Assembly: GCA_965277415.1 (NCBI GenBank)
Contig: CBDICS010000070.1
Coordinates: forward strand, 86,914 to 150,913
Length of the DNA: 64,000 nucleotides
Source of the DNA: JAHDHW01 sp965277415
Lineage (GTDB): Bacteria > Bacteroidota > Bacteroidia > Chitinophagales > Saprospiraceae
Direction: 5' to 3'
Position numbers and translations under genes: made by a program. Position 1 is the first letter of the stretch, and each line of letters begins with the position of its first letter. Positions 27,679 through 37,223 of the stretch are shown in pieces. The notes under the pieces were generated by a model. It saw nothing but the letters and a program-made list of their open reading frames with translations, was not told the DNA's origin and made no database searches.

Positions 27679-27695
27679 AACACTTTCAAAATTAT

Positions 27696-27730
27696 GAGAT
27701 TAATAAATCTCTAATCTTTTCTTTTTATTT
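27696..27730 (+). terminator. Weak intrinsic terminator before purL
   Basis: GAGATT / AATCTC (6 bp, 4-base loop) is followed by the T-rich run TAATCTTTTCTTTTTATTT. It separates the epimerase transcript from purL. Confidence 0.5.
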
Positions 27731-27829
27731 ATTACCATTTTAATTAGAAAAGGAAGACCTTTGCGCTCTCAAATCATTGATTTGTTTTTTTATACATGAT
27801 TCACTAGGTAAATTCAAACCTTTTCCAAT

Positions 27830-30800
27830 ATGATCTTATTCTTCGGAAACACCTCTGAAAAAGTATTTGCAGTCCAGGTGCCTGCCACGCTATCTAGCGA
27901 AGATATTGCGAAACTAGTATGGCTGTTCGGCGAACAAGCCCAGATTAAATCCGTGAATGTGGAAGGCATTTTCATAGGACCAAGAGCAGCTATGATTACA
28001 CCATGGAGTACAAATGCAGTAGAAATTACCCAAAACATGGCAATTCGAGGTATTAAACGGATTGAAGAGTTTCATGCTATGGCGCCAGGTGAGGGCTTTG
28101 ATCCCATGTTATTTCAAAAATATGATCAATTGGATCAAGACATCTTCAAAGTGAATATTCAACCGGAAGCCATCAAAGAAATCAATGATATTGCAGCTTA
28201 TAATATTAGTGAAGGTTTGGCATTGAATGAAGAAGAAATTGCATACCTGGAAGGCGTAGCTAAGCGCTTAGGTCGATCACTAACAGATTCAGAAGTTTTT
28301 GGTTTTTCACAAGTCAATAGTGAACATTGTCGGCACAAGATTTTCAATGGTATCTTCGTCATTGATGGAGTGGAACAGCCTGTTTCTCTTTTTAAGATGA
28401 TCAAAGAAACTTCAAAGCAACATCCAAACGACATTGTTTCTGCTTATAAGGATAATGTTGCTTTTATAAAAGGACCTAAGGTGACTCAATTTGCACCTAA
28501 ACGACCTGATGTTCCAGCATATTATGAAAAAAAGGGCTATGATTCTGTCCTTTCAATAAAAGCGGAAACACATAATTTCCCGACTACAGTGGAACCTTTT
28601 AATGGGGCGGCTACTGGTTCTGGTGGAGAAATAAGAGATCGACTGGCTGGAGGGAAAGGCTCTATACCTTTGGCCGGAACAGCAGTATATATGACTGCTT
28701 ATTCTCGACTCAAAGAGAATCGTCCTTGGGAACATAAAGTGGAAGCGCGCGATTGGTTATACCAAACGCCAATGGATATTTTGATTAAGGCTTCTAATGG
28801 TGCATCTGATTTTGGAAATAAATTTGGACAGCCCCTGATTTCTGGCTCGGTGTTGACCTTCGAACATGAAGAAGGAACTAGACTGCTTGGTTTTGATAAG
28901 GTGATTATGATGGCAGGAGGGGTAGGATATGGTAAAGCGGAACAAGCACTTAAAGCTGAACCAAAACCTGGCGATAAAATCGTTATCCTGGGTGGCGATA
29001 ATTATCGGATAGGTATGGGCGGAGCGGCAGTATCATCGGCAGATACCGGAGCCTTTGATACGGGCATAGAATTGAATGCAGTACAAAGGTCAAATCCAGA
29101 AATGCAAAAACGGGTTGCTAATACCATTAGAGGTATGGTCGAAAATGATATCAATCCCATTGTGTCGATTCATGATCATGGAGCTGGCGGTCATCTAAAC
29201 TGTCTGTCAGAATTAGTAGAAGATACGGGCGGAAAAATAGAATTGGACGAGTTGCCGATTGGTGATCCAACATTATCTGCAAAAGAAATTATTGGAAATG
29301 AATCGCAGGAGAGAATGGGCTTGGTGATTTCAGAAGATGATATCGAATTATTGCAGAGGATTGCAGATCGAGAACGCTCGCCTATGTATCATGTAGGTGA
29401 AGCGACCGGAGATCATCGCTTTACATTTGAATCTAAAAAAACAGGAGAGAAACCAATGGATTTGGAGATGAACGATATGTTTGGTAGTTCTCCAACTACT
29501 TATATGCATGATCGCAAAATAGATCGAGCATATTCTCCTATCGAATATAGTTCAGAAAAAATTCAAAGTTATATTGAGTCCGTATTGAAACTTGAAGCGG
29601 TTGCCTGCAAAGATTGGTTAACGAATAAGGTAGATCGTTGTGTCGGTGGTTTAGTCGCTAAACAGCAATGTGCTGGCCCTTTACAATTGCCATTAAATGA
29701 CTGTGGCGTTATGGCCCTTGATTACGATAGCCTTGAAGGCATTGCGACTTCAGTAGGACATGCACCTATAAGCGGATTATTAGATCCGATAGGCGGTGCT
29801 CGTAATTCAATCGCAGAAGCCTTGACTAATATTATATGGGCACCACTAAAAGATGGCCTTGAGTCTATTTCATTATCTGCAAATTGGATGTGGCCTTGTA
29901 AAAATGAAGGAGAAGATGCCCGTCTATATGAAGCAGTAAAAGCGGTTTCTGAATTTTCGATTGCATTGGGCATCAATGTACCCACAGGAAAAGATTCGCT
30001 TTCGATGAAACAGAAATACGCTGATAAAGAGGTTATTGCTCCAGGGACAGTGATTATTTCTGCCGCAGGGAATTGTGATGATATTATGAAGATTGTCGAA
30101 CCCGTTTTTCAAAAAGAAGGTGGGGCGATTTATTATATCAACCTTTCGAAAGATCAATACAAACTCGGCGGATCTTCTTTTGCGCAAACACAAAACAGTA
30201 TTGGAGTAGAAGCACCGAATGTCTTAGAAGCAGATAGTTTTAAAAAGACATTTAATACGATACAAGAATTGATCAAAACAGATAAAATTCTTGCAGGCCA
30301 TGATGTATCTGCGGGAGGACTATTGACGACTTTATTGGAAATGTGTTTTTCTGATATAGACCTTGGAGCAGAGATTGATCTATCTGAATTAGGAGAGTCG
30401 GATTCGGTGAAATTACTTTTTGCTGAAAATGCTGGGATTGTTTTTCAGGCTAGTGATGAGTCAATAGAGGCGGTTTTAAATGCACAGGGAATTGAGTTTT
30501 TTAATATTGGAAAAGCAAATGATTCGGATGTGCTGACTGTTACTAATGGAGATTTTAATAAAGTCTTTGATATCTGTACCTTGAGGGATGCATGGTATGA
30601 AACGTCATTCTTATTAGATCAAAAACAGTCTGGCTTGGTCAAAGCAACAGAACGTTATAATAACTTCGATCAGCAAGCATTGCAATATATTTTCCCAAGT
30701 GATTTTAGTGGAGAATTGCCAGTGATAGATGCTTCAAAACCAAAACCTAAAGCTGCTGTGCTTAGAGAGAAGGGATCTAATTCTGAACGAGAAATGGCAC

Positions 30801-31501
30801 ATGCGATGTACCTGGCTGGTTTCGATGTCAAGGATGTACACATGACTGATCTGATTTCTGGTCGGGAGACTTTAGAAGATATTCAGTTTATTGGAGCTGT
30901 AGGAGGATTCTCAAATTCTGATGTCCTGGGTTCTGCAAAAGGATGGGCTGGTGCTTTTAAGTATAATGAAAAGGCAAGAGTCGCTTTGGATAATTTCTTT
31001 AAACGCGATGATGTACTTTCTGTTGGAATTTGTAATGGATGTCAATTATTTTTAGAACTTGATTTAATTAATCCAGCGCATGAAAAACCAGCTCGAATGT
31101 TGCATAATGATTCACAAAAACATGAAAGTGCTTTTACATCTGTAGAGATTGGAGAGAATAATTCAGTCATGCTTTCGAGTTTTGCAGGAACAAAACTGGG
31201 TATTTGGATTTCACATGGTGAAGGTAAATTTAATTTGCCCTTACCAGAAGATCAATATAATATAGTCGCTCGATATGGCTATGCTGCCTATCCCGCTAAT
31301 CCAAATGGTAGTGATTATAATACAGCGATGCTATGCAGTCCAGATGGCCGACACTTAGTGACTATGCCACATTTGGAACGATCAATCTTTCAGTGGAATT
31401 GGGCAAATTACCCAAAAGGCCGGACAGATGAAGTATCTCCTTGGGTAAATGCTTTTGTAAATGCAAGGAAATGGATTGAAGAAAAGAATAACGGAATTTA
31501 A
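27830..31501 (+). CDS. purL: Phosphoribosylformylglycinamidine synthase (large, single-chain)
   Basis: PurL (1223 aa) converts FGAR to FGAM with ATP and glutamine in purine synthesis. It is the long form with an N-terminal PurS-like part. Two synthetase halves follow (SQVNSEHCRHKIF, KAETHNFPTTVEPFNGAATG, VSIHDHGAGGHLNCLSELVE, GHDVSAGGLLTTLLEM). The class I glutaminase domain starts near residue 980 (PKAAVLREKGSNSEREMA), with nucleophile Cys1068 in GICNGCQLF and the His/Glu pair in WISHGEGKF. All key residues look intact. It is transcribed alone. Confidence 0.98.
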   Translation: MILFFGNTSEKVFAVQVPATLSSEDIAKLVWLFGEQAQIKSVNVEGIFIGPRAAMITPWSTNAVEITQNMAIRGIKRIEEFHAMAPGEGFDPMLFQKYDQLDQDIFKVNIQPEAIKEINDIAAYNISEGLALNEEEIAYLEGVAKRLGRSLTDSEVFGFSQVNSEHCRHKIFNGIFVIDGVEQPVSLFKMIKETSKQHPNDIVSAYKDNVAFIKGPKVTQFAPKRPDVPAYYEKKGYDSVLSIKAETHNFPTTVEPFNGAATGSGGEIRDRLAGGKGSIPLAGTAVYMTAYSRLKENRPWEHKVEARDWLYQTPMDILIKASNGASDFGNKFGQPLISGSVLTFEHEEGTRLLGFDKVIMMAGGVGYGKAEQALKAEPKPGDKIVILGGDNYRIGMGGAAVSSADTGAFDTGIELNAVQRSNPEMQKRVANTIRGMVENDINPIVSIHDHGAGGHLNCLSELVEDTGGKIELDELPIGDPTLSAKEIIGNESQERMGLVISEDDIELLQRIADRERSPMYHVGEATGDHRFTFESKKTGEKPMDLEMNDMFGSSPTTYMHDRKIDRAYSPIEYSSEKIQSYIESVLKLEAVACKDWLTNKVDRCVGGLVAKQQCAGPLQLPLNDCGVMALDYDSLEGIATSVGHAPISGLLDPIGGARNSIAEALTNIIWAPLKDGLESISLSANWMWPCKNEGEDARLYEAVKAVSEFSIALGINVPTGKDSLSMKQKYADKEVIAPGTVIISAAGNCDDIMKIVEPVFQKEGGAIYYINLSKDQYKLGGSSFAQTQNSIGVEAPNVLEADSFKKTFNTIQELIKTDKILAGHDVSAGGLLTTLLEMCFSDIDLGAEIDLSELGESDSVKLLFAENAGIVFQASDESIEAVLNAQGIEFFNIGKANDSDVLTVTNGDFNKVFDICTLRDAWYETSFLLDQKQSGLVKATERYNNFDQQALQYIFPSDFSGELPVIDASKPKPKAAVLREKGSNSEREMAHAMYLAGFDVKDVHMTDLISGRETLEDIQFIGAVGGFSNSDVLGSAKGWAGAFKYNEKARVALDNFFKRDDVLSVGICNGCQLFLELDLINPAHEKPARMLHNDSQKHESAFTSVEIGENNSVMLSSFAGTKLGIWISHGEGKFNLPLPEDQYNIVARYGYAAYPANPNGSDYNTAMLCSPDGRHLVTMPHLERSIFQWNWANYPKGRTDEVSPWVNAFVNARKWIEEKNNGI

Positions 31502-31623
31502 GAAATAGCGGATTAATAAGAATTTTCAAAGAATCGAATAATCAAAAAAGAATAAAAGTATATGCTTATCTTGATTCTCTAAACTTCTAAATTAACAGTT
31601 GGTTTATTGAAATTATAGTTAAC

Positions 31624-32460
31624 ATGAAATACCTACCTTATTTTATAATTAGTTTATTCTTTTTCTCTTGTGGTCAAAATGGAGGCTCATCGGCAGATTT
31701 ACAACTAATACCAAAAGGTAAAATAATCGAAAGAGTAAAGGCTGGGGAGTTTGATTATCGTTATGCAACATTCAAGACTCAATCGGGCTCAAAACTCAAT
31801 GAAAAAGAATTAAAAATGCTCAATGATGGTCAATTGGGAAAAGATTATTACGAAGATGCGAATGGTGTAATCAAAGAGATTATGGTCAGGCCGATTGATA
31901 TGGAGGACAAATTTATAGAAATCCAGAGAAGAGAATTGACAGCCCAACCTTTGCAACATGTTCAGATAATAGATATCAATTGTGATAGCATAGATGCAAT
32001 TTATAAAGAGGTCAATCGATCTGATCAAGCAGCTAGAAGAAATGGTACAGATATAGATATTGTTGATTCAAAAAACTTACAGGTCGTAGTTTCTGCTATT
32101 TCAAAATGTGGCTGGTCAGAAAAAAATATAACTACGATTTTAATGATATTACAACATTCGCCACTTGGTGTAATGGCCTATTACTATCCTGAATTAAAGT
32201 TTTTTTCTGAAAAAGGAAATCTAAGTAAAGCTTCTGTTGCTATGCTACAGGATCGCTTATTAATGCAACATGGTTACAAACAACTCTATGGTACGCAGAT
32301 AATAAGTGGCGAGCTATATAAACTTGAAGACCCTGACAATGTCAATGAGCGGCGAACAAAAATCGGAATGGGGGTAATAGAAGACTATATTGGTGTTTGG
32401 GGACTTAATTTTGACCAGGAAAAAGAAAGAATGAAGAAAGAAGAACTAGAGACTTATTAG
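31624..32460 (+). CDS. Lipoprotein, DUF6624-like
   Basis: The protein has 278 aa. The lipoprotein signal ends in SLFFFSCGQN (Cys16). The C-terminal half has the pattern LQHSPLGVMAYYYPELKFF, MLQDRLLMQHGYKQLYGTQI, which resembles DUF6624 proteins (recognised from memory, not searched). There is no known catalytic motif. The stop codon overlaps the stop of the convergent gene (32457-32460). Confidence 0.7.
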   Translation: MKYLPYFIISLFFFSCGQNGGSSADLQLIPKGKIIERVKAGEFDYRYATFKTQSGSKLNEKELKMLNDGQLGKDYYEDANGVIKEIMVRPIDMEDKFIEIQRRELTAQPLQHVQIIDINCDSIDAIYKEVNRSDQAARRNGTDIDIVDSKNLQVVVSAISKCGWSEKNITTILMILQHSPLGVMAYYYPELKFFSEKGNLSKASVAMLQDRLLMQHGYKQLYGTQIISGELYKLEDPDNVNERRTKIGMGVIEDYIGVWGLNFDQEKERMKKEELETY

Positions 32461-33041
32461 AGCCCGAGTCGAAGCGTACACTTTAAATAATAATTGTTTA
32501 AATCAAAATTCCTATAGCCGACGGGTAAATCGTCCTGATCAATATTTGAATAAATATGGTATCCCGTACTCATAGAGAGTTTTACGAAAGTTAAAATCCG
32601 ATAGTCTAATCCGATTTCAGGAGTGAGGAGATTAAATTTTTGTTGGGCATCAAAAAAAGGAATTGGTGCAGTTTGTTTTGCAATAGATTTACCTCTAGCT
32701 AAGTAAATACTTGGTATAATGGAAAACCTGCTTTTACCAATAGGACTAAGGTATCCAAGCCATAATCCTCCATGTCCATAATCAATCTCAAAATTACTAG
32801 TGCGTGATAAATCAATCCAAGAGCCCCACTGTTTATACCCTCCAAGGAAAAGATTTCGATAAATACTTATTGCTCCTCCAAAACCCCATGAATTAATATT
32901 GTTTTCCCCAAACTCAAAATAAGGACTAATAAATAATACGCGAATATTTATTGACTGTCCCCCAAACATGGGTTTCTTATTTTGAGCAAATAAATTCAGG
33001 CAAGAAAAAAGTAAGATTGAAAAAATTATGCTCCGTCTCAT
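32457..33041 (-). CDS. Secreted beta-strand-rich protein, probable outer-membrane barrel
   Basis: The protein has 194 aa. The signal peptide is residues 1-20 (ILLFSCLNLFAQ). Alternating aromatic/hydrophobic strands (INIRVLFISPYFEFG, GGLWLGYLSPIGKSRFSII, VKLSMSTGYHIYS) and the end YYLKCTLRLGL suggest a small barrel. I do not recognise a specific family. Confidence 0.7.
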   Translation of the reverse strand: MRRSIIFSILLFSCLNLFAQNKKPMFGGQSINIRVLFISPYFEFGENNINSWGFGGAISIYRNLFLGGYKQWGSWIDLSRTSNFEIDYGHGGLWLGYLSPIGKSRFSIIPSIYLARGKSIAKQTAPIPFFDAQQKFNLLTPEIGLDYRILTFVKLSMSTGYHIYSNIDQDDLPVGYRNFDLNNYYLKCTLRLGL

Positions 33042-33140
33042 TTTGATACGATTGATTGTATTGATTTGCTTTTGAACAAGTCCAATATAAAAACTATAAA
33101 ACTTCTCAAGTAATTCTCTGTATATATAGTTTTAACGTAC

Positions 33141-33302
33141 TCAGGGACACAGAATAAATAACTGTCCGTTTTTACTTGATCTTTTACACCTACTCTTCCT
33201 CAAAAAAACTTTACGTAGCTAGGCTATGTGCAGCTTTTTTGAGTCGATTAGTTGCAAAATATCTTCGTCTAAATAGGAAACTTATTTATGCCGTGTCCCT
33301 CA
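33141..33302. mobile_element. MITE-like imperfect palindrome, about 162 bp
   Basis: The terminal inverted repeats are TCAGGGACACAGAATAAATA (33141-33160) and its partner at 33283-33302, 17/20 complementary. Inside, 33199-33219 pairs with 33223-33243 at 17/21 around a 3-base loop, and the stretches between are also partly complementary. The whole element can fold into one long hairpin. It has no coding capacity of its own. A 45-bp half copy lies at 41060-41105. It occupies most of the gap 33042-33408, where I see nothing else. Confidence 0.6.
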
Positions 33303-33408
33303 GGTGTTTTTACCTATTTGTAGAATCAGGTATTTTTACGGATTGTATATGTTGCAAAATAAGCTCAATTTTGAATTGTATTTATTTATTAACCCTAAAA
33401 AAAATATT

Positions 33409-33651
33409 ATGGCATTTGAAATTTTTTCCGGAATACCCGGTCGTGTTGTTTCCGTTCAAGTAGATCAAGATGGATTATTTGAAGTAGTTGGAGGTCCAGG
33501 TCATGGACGGAATGTTAACTTAAAATTTGTTCAAGTTCATGTTGCAGGAGGAGGTATTGAGCAAGCACCGAGAGTAACTGGTGTTGCAAATGGCTCTCGG
33601 TTTGAAGTGATATTACTGAATGATCGTGTTCGAATCCAACCTGTACCTTAA
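33409..33651 (+). CDS. Small beta-rich protein, copy 1
   Basis: The protein has 80 aa. ATG 33409 is chosen because the paralogue at 33876 begins at the same residue and the DNA similarity covers the leader TTATTAACCCTAAAAAA. The sequence runs MAFEIFSGIPGRVVSVQVD, EVVGGPGHGRNVNLKFVQVH, RVTGVANGSRFEVILLNDRV and looks like a single small beta-barrel or sandwich. There is no signal peptide, Cys or known motif. About 80% of residues match copy 2. It lies 106 bp after the MITE-like element. Confidence 0.7.
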   Translation: MAFEIFSGIPGRVVSVQVDQDGLFEVVGGPGHGRNVNLKFVQVHVAGGGIEQAPRVTGVANGSRFEVILLNDRVRIQPVP

Positions 33652-33664
33652 TGAATGAATATGG

Positions 33665-33710
33665 GCATCCCAAATATTGTACGCTATGGGTATTCAAAAA
33701 TTTGGGGTGC
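33665..33710 (+). terminator. Possible terminator between the two small genes
   Basis: GCATCCCAAAT at 33665-33675 pairs with ATTTGGGGTGC at 33700-33710 (10 of 11). TTCATATTTAGTTTTC follows. The loop is large (24 nt), so the call is weak. Confidence 0.35.
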
Positions 33711-33875
33711 TTCATATTTAGTTTTCTAATTAGCTTTTACTTTTCTTTTTTATAGTCTCTAAGTGAATTCATTTTACATACTCCCCGTAGTAAAATCAAG
33801 TATTTATACCTATTGTATGTTTTGTATTATAAACTCATCTTTGGATAGATTATTAACCCTAAAAAACAAAATACT

Positions 33876-34199
33876 ATGGCATTCGAAATTTTTTCCGGAA
33901 TACCCGGTCGTGTTGTTTCCGTTCAAATAGATCAGGAAGGCTTATTTGAAGTAGTTGGTCCAGATCCTGGGCGAAATGTTAACTTGAATTTTGTTCAAGT
34001 CCATGTTTCAGGAGGAGGTATTACACAGGCACAAAGAGTAACTGGTGTTGCAAACGGTTCTCGTTTTGAAGTGATATTACTGAATGATCGCGTTCGGATT
34101 CAACCTGTACCATCAGAAGAAGAAGGATTTTCGCAAACATCATTCTTAAGCCGAATCATAAATAAAATCAAAGCTTTCTTTCGTCGTTTTTTCTCTTAG
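33876..34199 (+). CDS. Small beta-rich protein, copy 2, with cationic tail
   Basis: The protein has 107 aa. Residues 1-78 repeat copy 1 (MAFEIFSGIPGRVVSVQID, RVTGVANGSRFEVILLNDRV). A further 28 residues replace the stop of copy 1, ending SRIINKIKAFFRRFFS, an amphipathic and strongly basic segment that could bind a membrane. The first 60 nt of both genes are nearly identical and the upstream 90 bp are also alike, so the duplication is recent. The function is unknown. Confidence 0.7.
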   Translation: MAFEIFSGIPGRVVSVQIDQEGLFEVVGPDPGRNVNLNFVQVHVSGGGITQAQRVTGVANGSRFEVILLNDRVRIQPVPSEEEGFSQTSFLSRIINKIKAFFRRFFS

Positions 34200-34678
34200 A
34201 GTAGTATAAACTAAAATTTATATGTTAAGAATTAAATGAGAAGCAAGAAAAATAAAATTATTTTGTATCTTCTGCTTGAATTTTTATAAAGTATTTAGAA
34301 CCCTAAAAAACGTTAAAACCTATCTTCAAGACCTTATGTCCATAAGGGTTCTATTGTCTTTTGTATATACTGAATTTGAATTTTATTTTGACTGTGCATA
34401 ATGTATAGGAATCTAATTTTTTATTCATAAAACCCCAAGAATCATGAAGAAAGCAAATGATCATTGTAATCAATTGACCCAATTAGATTACTGTTTAAAC
34501 GTATCAAGCCTTAAGAAAAGTCAATGGCGTGAAAGGAAGGTTAAAGGTATAATCATCCAAGAAATAGTAGGTTTCTGATACAACCTTTATTCCGTTAATC
34601 ACTGTATCATTTGTCGTTAGAAAAATTAAAATTATGATTGGTGGCAAATGATTTAACTTAGAGGAAAGAATTGAGGAA
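34200..34678. other. Gene-poor stretch with a hairpin and one small ORF
   Basis: AGAACCCT at 34297-34304 pairs with AGGGTTCT at 34345-34352, with a nested CCTTATG/CATAAGG at 34332-34347. The left part (AGAACCCTAAAAAACG) resembles the leader of the two small genes (TTAACCCTAAAAAAC), so it may be a remnant of a third copy. A 44-codon ORF at 34444-34578 (MKKANDHCNQLTQLDYCLN...) has an A-rich site before its ATG but no recognisable product. Confidence 0.35.
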
Positions 34679-36103
34679 CTATAAGTCGTCAATTTTTTCC
34701 TTTAACCAATTTAGAGCGATTATTTTAGACTTAGATTGGATTTGTTTGGTGAACCAAGATTTAATACTAGACTTACTTTCATTTTTTACTATTCTTTTGG
34801 CTAGTCCGCGAATGATTCTAATCCCATTTAAGTAGGAGGTTAAAGTATCTTTTTTAAAAAAAGTATTGCGGGAAATATAGACCTCAAATGAATGGATATT
34901 TGCAATTAACATAGTGTAATAAGTATGGTTCATTAAGAATAATTCAAACATTGCACAAACGATGTTTAGCCGAGTCTTTGGTTGGTCTTTTTCTTTGAAA
35001 GGATAAGAGTTGAGTATGCTTAGGGCTTGATCAAATTCTTTCTTAGAAAAGTGCAACCAGGCTAAATTATAGTTTACAATGTCCGCTCCTATTTCCGGAT
35101 CCAAATACGATTTATAAGTTTGAATAAAAGATTTTGTCCAATTAAATTTTTTCTCTCGACAACCATAAACAACTATATTCCCAAATGTAATTGGATCGAT
35201 ATTTTTATTTTGAATAAGTAATCCATTATTTAGACCATGTTTGTACCACCTAAATGCAATACTGCTATAAGTAGCGTTTCCATTATTAACTTGTCTATTC
35301 ACATAATTTAATCCATTAACATAAAGTAGTGTTTGATCTTCTTTTTCAAAACGTATAAAATGCTCGAAAAATAATTTTTCAAACTTATTGAAATCTATAT
35401 CATTGCCTTCTTCGAGTAATGCAAAAGCATATTGATATAATTGAAAAAAACCAGGTGGAGCATTAAGGCCTAGATCTTTTTCTTTATTCAAAATTTCCAT
35501 AAACTTTAGACTATATGGTTTGGACAAGATTTTTTGTTTGTTTTTTAGAGCGATCCCAAACCGGATTTTTGATAAGGCAAAATAATGATCCAGGTTATCC
35601 ATTAATTGCTCTAGTGATTCATCTTCCAAATCATATTTATTATGTAAAGGATGGAAATAGAGGCTTTGATTTAAGTCTATGAATTCTTGATGCTTGGGGA
35701 AAGGGGCTTCTTCCAACTCCTTAAGCAGGTCTTTGGTGCCTTTTTCAAAAAAATCAAATTGATTGCGTTTTCCATAAATTCTTACCAAGCGTTTCTTGCG
35801 TTCGAAGGCATCCATTTGCATATCAATAATCAATAAATATTCTTCTACCAAGCGAGTTGTTTTACTCATCAAGGAAGCTAATGTATTATTATTAAATGGA
35901 CGAGTGGGAAATAAATAGTGGAATACTTTGCCTTTATTTATTTTGTTTTCGGGAAAGTCAGGATAGTATTTCCTAAGGTATTTATATAGTTGGACGACAT
36001 GCTCATTGTTTTGATAATATATAGATCGAATAAACTTATGGAATAAGCGAAACTCGTCAGGAGTTAAAATTTTGAGCAATTTTATCAATTTGCTACTGTG
36101 CAT
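34679..36103 (-). CDS. Helical-repeat hypothetical protein
   Basis: The protein has 474 aa, with no signal peptide or membrane span. It is almost wholly alpha-helical and rich in Lys, Leu, Phe and Tyr (KLIKLLKILTPDEFRLFHKF; KTRLNIVCAMFELFL), with repeats of about 35 residues that look TPR-like in the second half (NYNLAWLHFSKKEFDQALSI). I do not recognise a named family. It is the only gene on the minus strand between 33.1 kb and the end of the window. Confidence 0.7.
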   Translation of the reverse strand: MHSSKLIKLLKILTPDEFRLFHKFIRSIYYQNNEHVVQLYKYLRKYYPDFPENKINKGKVFHYLFPTRPFNNNTLASLMSKTTRLVEEYLLIIDMQMDAFERKKRLVRIYGKRNQFDFFEKGTKDLLKELEEAPFPKHQEFIDLNQSLYFHPLHNKYDLEDESLEQLMDNLDHYFALSKIRFGIALKNKQKILSKPYSLKFMEILNKEKDLGLNAPPGFFQLYQYAFALLEEGNDIDFNKFEKLFFEHFIRFEKEDQTLLYVNGLNYVNRQVNNGNATYSSIAFRWYKHGLNNGLLIQNKNIDPITFGNIVVYGCREKKFNWTKSFIQTYKSYLDPEIGADIVNYNLAWLHFSKKEFDQALSILNSYPFKEKDQPKTRLNIVCAMFELFLMNHTYYTMLIANIHSFEVYISRNTFFKKDTLTSYLNGIRIIRGLAKRIVKNESKSSIKSWFTKQIQSKSKIIALNWLKEKIDDL

Positions 36104-36485
36104 TTTGGGGGTGTTTTCTGGGCATAGTATTATTAATCCGAATATAATTTAAAACATTGAAAATCTCTAATAATTGGATGGAAATTTACTTCAGGATTTT
36201 AAAGAAATTTATTTTACATGCCTTTGGTTTTTAAAATAAATCAATAACATTATTGCTATTTAATTAAGCATAAGAAATAAAATGGGTGGGAAATGTTACA
36301 TGTTGATAGTCAATAATAAATGAATAGTTTTTATGTTTAATGTTTTGAAATAATTGAACATGAATAAACAAAAATGTGAATGAATAAAGCTTGAAAATAC
36401 TGTATGTTTAATAAATAATAAATAGGATTAGAAACCATCATCTATTCCTTGTCCTTAAGCATACTATAATTAAACACACATCAAA
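36104..36485. other. 382-bp AT-rich promoter region of the accessory array
   Basis: It lies between divergent genes. It is very AT-rich, with several near-repeats of TGAATAA/ATAAATAA and no ORF. TATGTTTA near 36404 is a near-match to the -7 consensus. I see no clear operator. If the following array is one or a few long transcripts, its main promoter should be here. Confidence 0.35.
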
Positions 36486-37091
36486 ATGAGAAGTAAAAAA
36501 TCGAATCCCTCACCTGATAGTTACGCAGAAATTAATCGACGAATGGGATTGTCTGGAACAGAGTCTACACATAATCCTGAGGAGTTTGTTGGCCAGTCAA
36601 TTACTTATTCATCTGATTCGCTAGAATCAGATATACCACCCAGATTAGTTCTTGTAGAATCAATAGGTAAACTCAGGGAAATCATGGCAAATGCCAGTCG
36701 AAAGGATAACCAAGCTATTAGGTACCCTGATCCTTATACCTCTAAGCAAGATGAAATATTCGAGAATGCTACCTCAACAAAAGATTTATTTAAAAAATTG
36801 GATAGTGAGGCAAGAGAGAATATAAAAAGGGCTGCACTTGTTTTTGTCCACGGCAATGCTGAGAAAGTGAAGAAATATGAACCATTGATTAATGTGCTGA
36901 TGTTCCCGATGACGATTGCCTATTTTGCTGCTAATAAAAATTTGGTAATTGATAAAGAATATCTAATTACTGGCAATGATCCTGTTGTCTGGAATTATGA
37001 TACGATTACTTTCAAACAAGGTGGGAGCATTACTGCGAGCACAGAGTTTACAATAAATTGTGTCACCATGTCAAAGGCTAGAGCCTCATAA
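36486..37091 (+). CDS. Array protein A1: unknown domain, short paralogue
   Basis: The protein has 201 aa. It has no signal peptide. It is a paralogue of residues 1-200 of the 432-aa protein that follows: YAEINRRMGLSGTESTH / YRAVNRRLGLPEDTETH, YSSDSLESDIPP / YSSDPLESDVPP, KKYEPLINVLMFP / KEYGPLINATLFP, and WNYDTITFKQGGSITA / WNYNKIIIEDNGELTA. It stops where the paralogue's collagen-like tail would begin. The conserved block around NDPVVWNYD could be the entry to a beta-rich region. No known family. Confidence 0.7.
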   Translation: MRSKKSNPSPDSYAEINRRMGLSGTESTHNPEEFVGQSITYSSDSLESDIPPRLVLVESIGKLREIMANASRKDNQAIRYPDPYTSKQDEIFENATSTKDLFKKLDSEARENIKRAALVFVHGNAEKVKKYEPLINVLMFPMTIAYFAANKNLVIDKEYLITGNDPVVWNYDTITFKQGGSITASTEFTINCVTMSKARAS

Positions 37092-37153
37092 TGAGGTTTA
37101 TTAAAACACTATCCCTAAGGAGTAAGCTAAAGACGGGCAACTTCATTTAGCTT
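37084..37153 (+). other. Hairpins between the two paralogues
   Basis: CCTCAT/ATGAGG (37084-37096) spans the stop codon of the 201-aa gene. AAGCTAAA (37124-37131) pairs with TTTAGCTT (37146-37153). Neither has a T tract, so they may stabilise or process mRNA rather than terminate it. Confidence 0.3.
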
Positions 37154-37223
37154 GTTCTGTGATAAGCCTATTGGGCTAGTAGACCAACCAAAATTTATAT
37201 TCATCTAAAATTATATTTTTATT

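Noticed and set aside
33176..33463. 95-aa ORF (SSSKKLYVARLCAAFL...)
   Set aside because: It lies mostly inside the palindromic MITE-like element and overlaps the small beta-protein gene in another frame; it is best explained as a by-product of the repeat.
34504..34692. 62-aa minus-strand ORF
   Set aside because: Low-complexity hydrophobic translation overlapping the end of the 474-aa gene; no support.
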